A stretch of DNA of 16,419 bases, taken from the NCBI GenBank assembly GCA_045629205.1, contig JAZQQT010000033.1, positions 1 to 16,419 of the forward strand. The letters are read 5' to 3'. Origin of the DNA: JAZQLP01 sp045629205 (GTDB taxonomy: Bacteria > Bacillota > Clostridia > Oscillospirales > UBA644). The first letter of the stretch is position 1. Each line of letters begins with the position of its first letter. Shown in pieces: positions 14,467 to 16,419 of this stretch. The notes under the pieces were generated by a model. That model worked only from the letters and a program-made list of their open reading frames with translations. It searched no databases and was not told the DNA's origin. The position numbers and the translations under genes are program-made.

Positions 14467-15597
14467 TTACAGCATTTGGTTTTTTTCTACGTAATACGGC
14501 TTTGAGGGGTGACCGGATAAAACGTTGCCGTCTCTTATTACTGCATTCTTATCCGAAATCACACAGTTAATGAAAACACCGTCTCCCACAACCGTATCCT
14601 GGAAAAGAATACAGTTCTTTACAACTGCTCTTTTTCCGATTTTTACACCTCTGAATATAATGCTGTTTTCTACTGTTCCGTCGATTGTGCAGCCGTCACC
14701 GATCAGGGAATTGCGGACCGTTGATACATCTGTGTATCTGGTTGGGGCAGAGTTACGGACTTTAGTCAAAATCGGACGTTCGGGAACTCCGAAAAGCGAA
14801 TTGCGGAAAGAAGGTTTGTTAAGTAAATCCATGCTGCATGCGAAATAATCGGCAAGGGATGAAATATTTGAAAACGTGCTTTCGTTACGGAATATGCGGT
14901 AAATCCGTTTTCCGATGTTTCTGACCATAACGTCCCGTGTCATACTGCTGTATCCGTGAGCAATTGATTCATGAACGATGGATTGCAGATATTTTGTGTT
15001 TACAATCGTAATGTTCGTTGTAACATCATGGTCGCCTTCTGCATAAAGAGGATTAAGTGAAATGTCTGTAATGTTTCCGTTCTCATCGGAGTTGATCAAT
15101 GTCATTTTTTCACTCATTGCGCCGTTCAGACGAACGCGCTTGACCATCATGGTGATATCAGCGTTATGTTTGATGTGATCTTCAAGCATTTCTCTTAAAT
15201 CAACATTGCAGATACTGTCGCAGTCAGCCATAACGATATAATCTTCTTTGACGAAGTCAATAGACGAGCATACCGATTTCAATGCTTCCAAACGTGAATT
15301 TCTGTGTGCGTGATCAACCTGCTGCAGATTTGGAGGTAAAACTTTTATTCCGCCGGAGCGACGTGCTAAATCCCAATCCTTTCCTGATCCTATATGATCA
15401 ATAAGTGACTGATAATTGGATTGTGTAACTACTCTGATATCTGTTATGCCCGAATTGACCATGTTTGACAGCGAAAAGTCAATCAAACGGTAACGACATC
15501 CGAAGGGAACAGATCCTATTGTTCGGCTTTTTGTCAGTTCCGGAATATTGCGTTCATGAAGATTTGCGAAGATGATGCCGATTGCATTCATGATCAT
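14467..15597 (-). CDS. glgD: GlgD, non-canonical ADP-glucose pyrophosphorylase subunit
   Basis: A 376-residue GlgD-type nucleotidyltransferase-like protein. It has AIGIIFANLHERNIPELT, VPFGCRYRLIDFSLSNMVNSG, SNYQSLIDHIGSGKDWDL, a central MADCDSICNVD, and a C-terminal left-handed beta helix (NSLIGDGCTIDGTVENSIIF). Compared with GlgC it lacks the Gly-rich nucleotide loop and the Arg-Ala-Lys-Pro stretch; the matching position reads SRTIGSVPFGC. Family knowledge: in Firmicutes GlgD pairs with GlgC and raises the activity of the heterotetramer while having little activity alone. Its start ATG overlaps the glgC stop (ATGA, 15597-15594), with AAAGGAG (15608-15602) just upstream. A second in-frame ATG two codons later (15591) is equally placed for that site and matches the usual MxAIGIIFAN start. 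Confidence 0.93.
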   Translation of the reverse strand: MIMNAIGIIFANLHERNIPELTKSRTIGSVPFGCRYRLIDFSLSNMVNSGITDIRVVTQSNYQSLIDHIGSGKDWDLARRSGGIKVLPPNLQQVDHAHRNSRLEALKSVCSSIDFVKEDYIVMADCDSICNVDLREMLEDHIKHNADITMMVKRVRLNGAMSEKMTLINSDENGNITDISLNPLYAEGDHDVTTNITIVNTKYLQSIVHESIAHGYSSMTRDVMVRNIGKRIYRIFRNESTFSNISSLADYFACSMDLLNKPSFRNSLFGVPERPILTKVRNSAPTRYTDVSTVRNSLIGDGCTIDGTVENSIIFRGVKIGKRAVVKNCILFQDTVVGDGVFINCVISDKNAVIRDGNVLSGHPSKPYYVEKNQML

Positions 15598-16419
15598 TTA
15601 TCTCCTTTCACAAGTTGATTCAGTCTTCTTTCGTTGACCAAATCTCCCGCATCTATGTTGATTCCCGCAGGAATTTTAAGTCCGGAGCCGATTACTGCGA
15701 TTTGGGGTGATTTACATTTTGCGTTTCCGACTTTTGCACCTTCGGAGATTATCGTATCGGATTCAATGATTGAGTATTCAACCCGAGCACCGGCTTTAAC
15801 TGTTGTCCCGCTCATGATAACTGAATTTTTAACTACAGCGCCTGATTCGACCTTTACTCCGTCGAATAAAACGGAATTCTCTACCGTTCCGTAGATTTCA
15901 CATCCTTCGGTAATCATTGATGTTGTTACCTTTGCGCCGTCTCCGATAAACTGCGGCGGACTCGCGTTTGTTCGTGAGAAGATTCTCCAATCTTTATCGT
16001 AAAGATTAAACGCGGGTTCATTTCCGAGAAGGTCCATATTTGCTTCCCATAAACTTTGAATTGTTCCGACGTCCTTCCAATACCCGTTAAAAGAATAGGC
16101 ATACATCGAACGGCCGTCCGAAAGCATTTTGGGAATGATGTTTTTACCGAAGTCTTTTGATGAAGTTTCGTCTGCATCGTCTTCTGCAAGATATTTGCGA
16201 AGCAGGTCGGTATTAAAGATATATATACCCATCGACGCCTTTGTTGATTTCGGCTGTTTTGGTTTTTCTTCAAATTCATAAATGCGATTGTTTTCATCGG
16301 CATTCATAATACCGAAACGGCTTGCTTCTTCGATCGGAACTTCAAGAACCGATATTGTGCAGTCTGCCTGCATCTTTTTGTGGTAATCAAGCATGGCGGC
16401 ATAATCCATCTTGTAAATA
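15594..16419 (-). CDS. glgC: Glucose-1-phosphate adenylyltransferase, C-terminal two thirds (5' end beyond the window)
   Basis: The frame is open to the right edge and begins in view with IYKMDYAAMLDYH, a known internal GlgC segment, so the ATG at 16407-16409 is not the real start. About 274 residues are visible and the N-terminal nucleotide-binding part of roughly 120-130 residues is missing. Seen: SRFGIMNADENNRIYEFEEKP with the Glu-Lys-Pro that contacts glucose-1-phosphate, GIYIFNTDLLRKYL, SFNGYWKDVGTIQSLWEANMDLL, and a C-terminal left-handed beta helix (NSVLFDGVKVESGAVVKNSV and repeats). The enzyme makes ADP-glucose from ATP and glucose-1-phosphate, the committed step of bacterial glycogen synthesis. 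It overlaps glgD by four bases, which favours balanced production of the two subunits. The operon promoter lies outside the window. Confidence 0.95.
   Translation of the reverse strand, partial: IYKMDYAAMLDYHKKMQADCTISVLEVPIEEASRFGIMNADENNRIYEFEEKPKQPKSTKASMGIYIFNTDLLRKYLAEDDADETSSKDFGKNIIPKMLSDGRSMYAYSFNGYWKDVGTIQSLWEANMDLLGNEPAFNLYDKDWRIFSRTNASPPQFIGDGAKVTTSMITEGCEIYGTVENSVLFDGVKVESGAVVKNSVIMSGTTVKAGARVEYSIIESDTIISEGAKVGNAKCKSPQIAVIGSGLKIPAGINIDAGDLVNERRLNQLVKGDK

Noticed and set aside
14446..14470. GCTGTAACAGC followed by TTTTT between glgD and glgA as an internal terminator
   Set aside because: The inverted repeat leaves only a 1-nt loop, or a 3-bp stem with a 5-nt loop, which is too weak; the glgA ribosome site follows directly.
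1..16419. Mobile elements, CRISPR arrays, tRNA or rRNA genes, prophage or defence genes
   Set aside because: I looked for transposase or integrase motifs, direct repeats with spacers and tRNA-like cloverleaf ends and found none; all large genes have metabolic or surface-modification assignments.

Overview
The window (about 40% GC, AT-rich intergenic regions) looks like a chromosomal segment of a Gram-positive clostridium of the Eubacteriales / Oscillospiraceae kind, probably gut-associated. The reasons are a GlgC/GlgD pair (GlgD is essentially a Firmicutes protein), AGGAGG-type ribosome binding sites, consensus sigma-A promoters, lipoprotein signal peptides with an AGC lipobox, and a MBOAT/DHHW/DUF4358 gene set common in Clostridia. 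I see no insertion sequence, phage, tRNA, rRNA, CRISPR array or integration site.

Left part (1-3320). A minus-strand gene runs off the left edge; its first 26 residues resemble clostridial ECF/sigma-70-like factors. A 293-nt divergent intergenic region holds promoters and an orphan terminator-like hairpin. It is followed on the plus strand by a GNAT acetyltransferase of the SSAT/thialysine type. A second plus-strand unit has its own promoter: a cytoplasmic GH27-like alpha-galactosidase with an N-terminal Ig-like domain, then a xylose-isomerase-like TIM-barrel sugar isomerase/epimerase. It ends at a strong intrinsic terminator.

Middle part (3330-8075). A perfect-consensus promoter (TTGACA, 17 bp, TATAAT) drives a tight four-gene operon. 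The genes encode a DUF4358-like lipoprotein, a MBOAT membrane acyltransferase, a membrane-anchored DHHW/AlgX-like SGNH protein, and a second AlgX/AlgJ-like protein made as a lipoprotein. The likely job is O-acetylation of a cell-surface or secreted polysaccharide: MBOAT passes acetyl groups across the membrane and the SGNH-type proteins transfer them outside. A strong terminator closes the operon.

Boundary (8076-8442). This is a convergent intergenic region of about 370 nt with no intact gene. It contains faint histidine-kinase-like coding traces and the terminator of the right-hand operon.

Right part (8443-16419, minus strand). A glycogen operon is read right to left: glgC (5' end beyond the window), glgD (overlapping glgC by ATGA), glgA, glgP and a GH13 neopullulanase/cyclomaltodextrinase-like amylase. 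Together they make ADP-glucose, polymerise it, phosphorolyse the glucan and hydrolyse short or branched maltodextrins in the cytoplasm. No branching enzyme (glgB) or glgX is present in the window.

Nothing here is a clearly new system. The most rewarding points are the duplicated SGNH module with its DUF4358 partner, a Lys-to-Ser change at the ADP-glucose-binding motif of GlgA, the shortened acid/base loop of the GH27-like enzyme, and the possible gene remnant at the convergent boundary.
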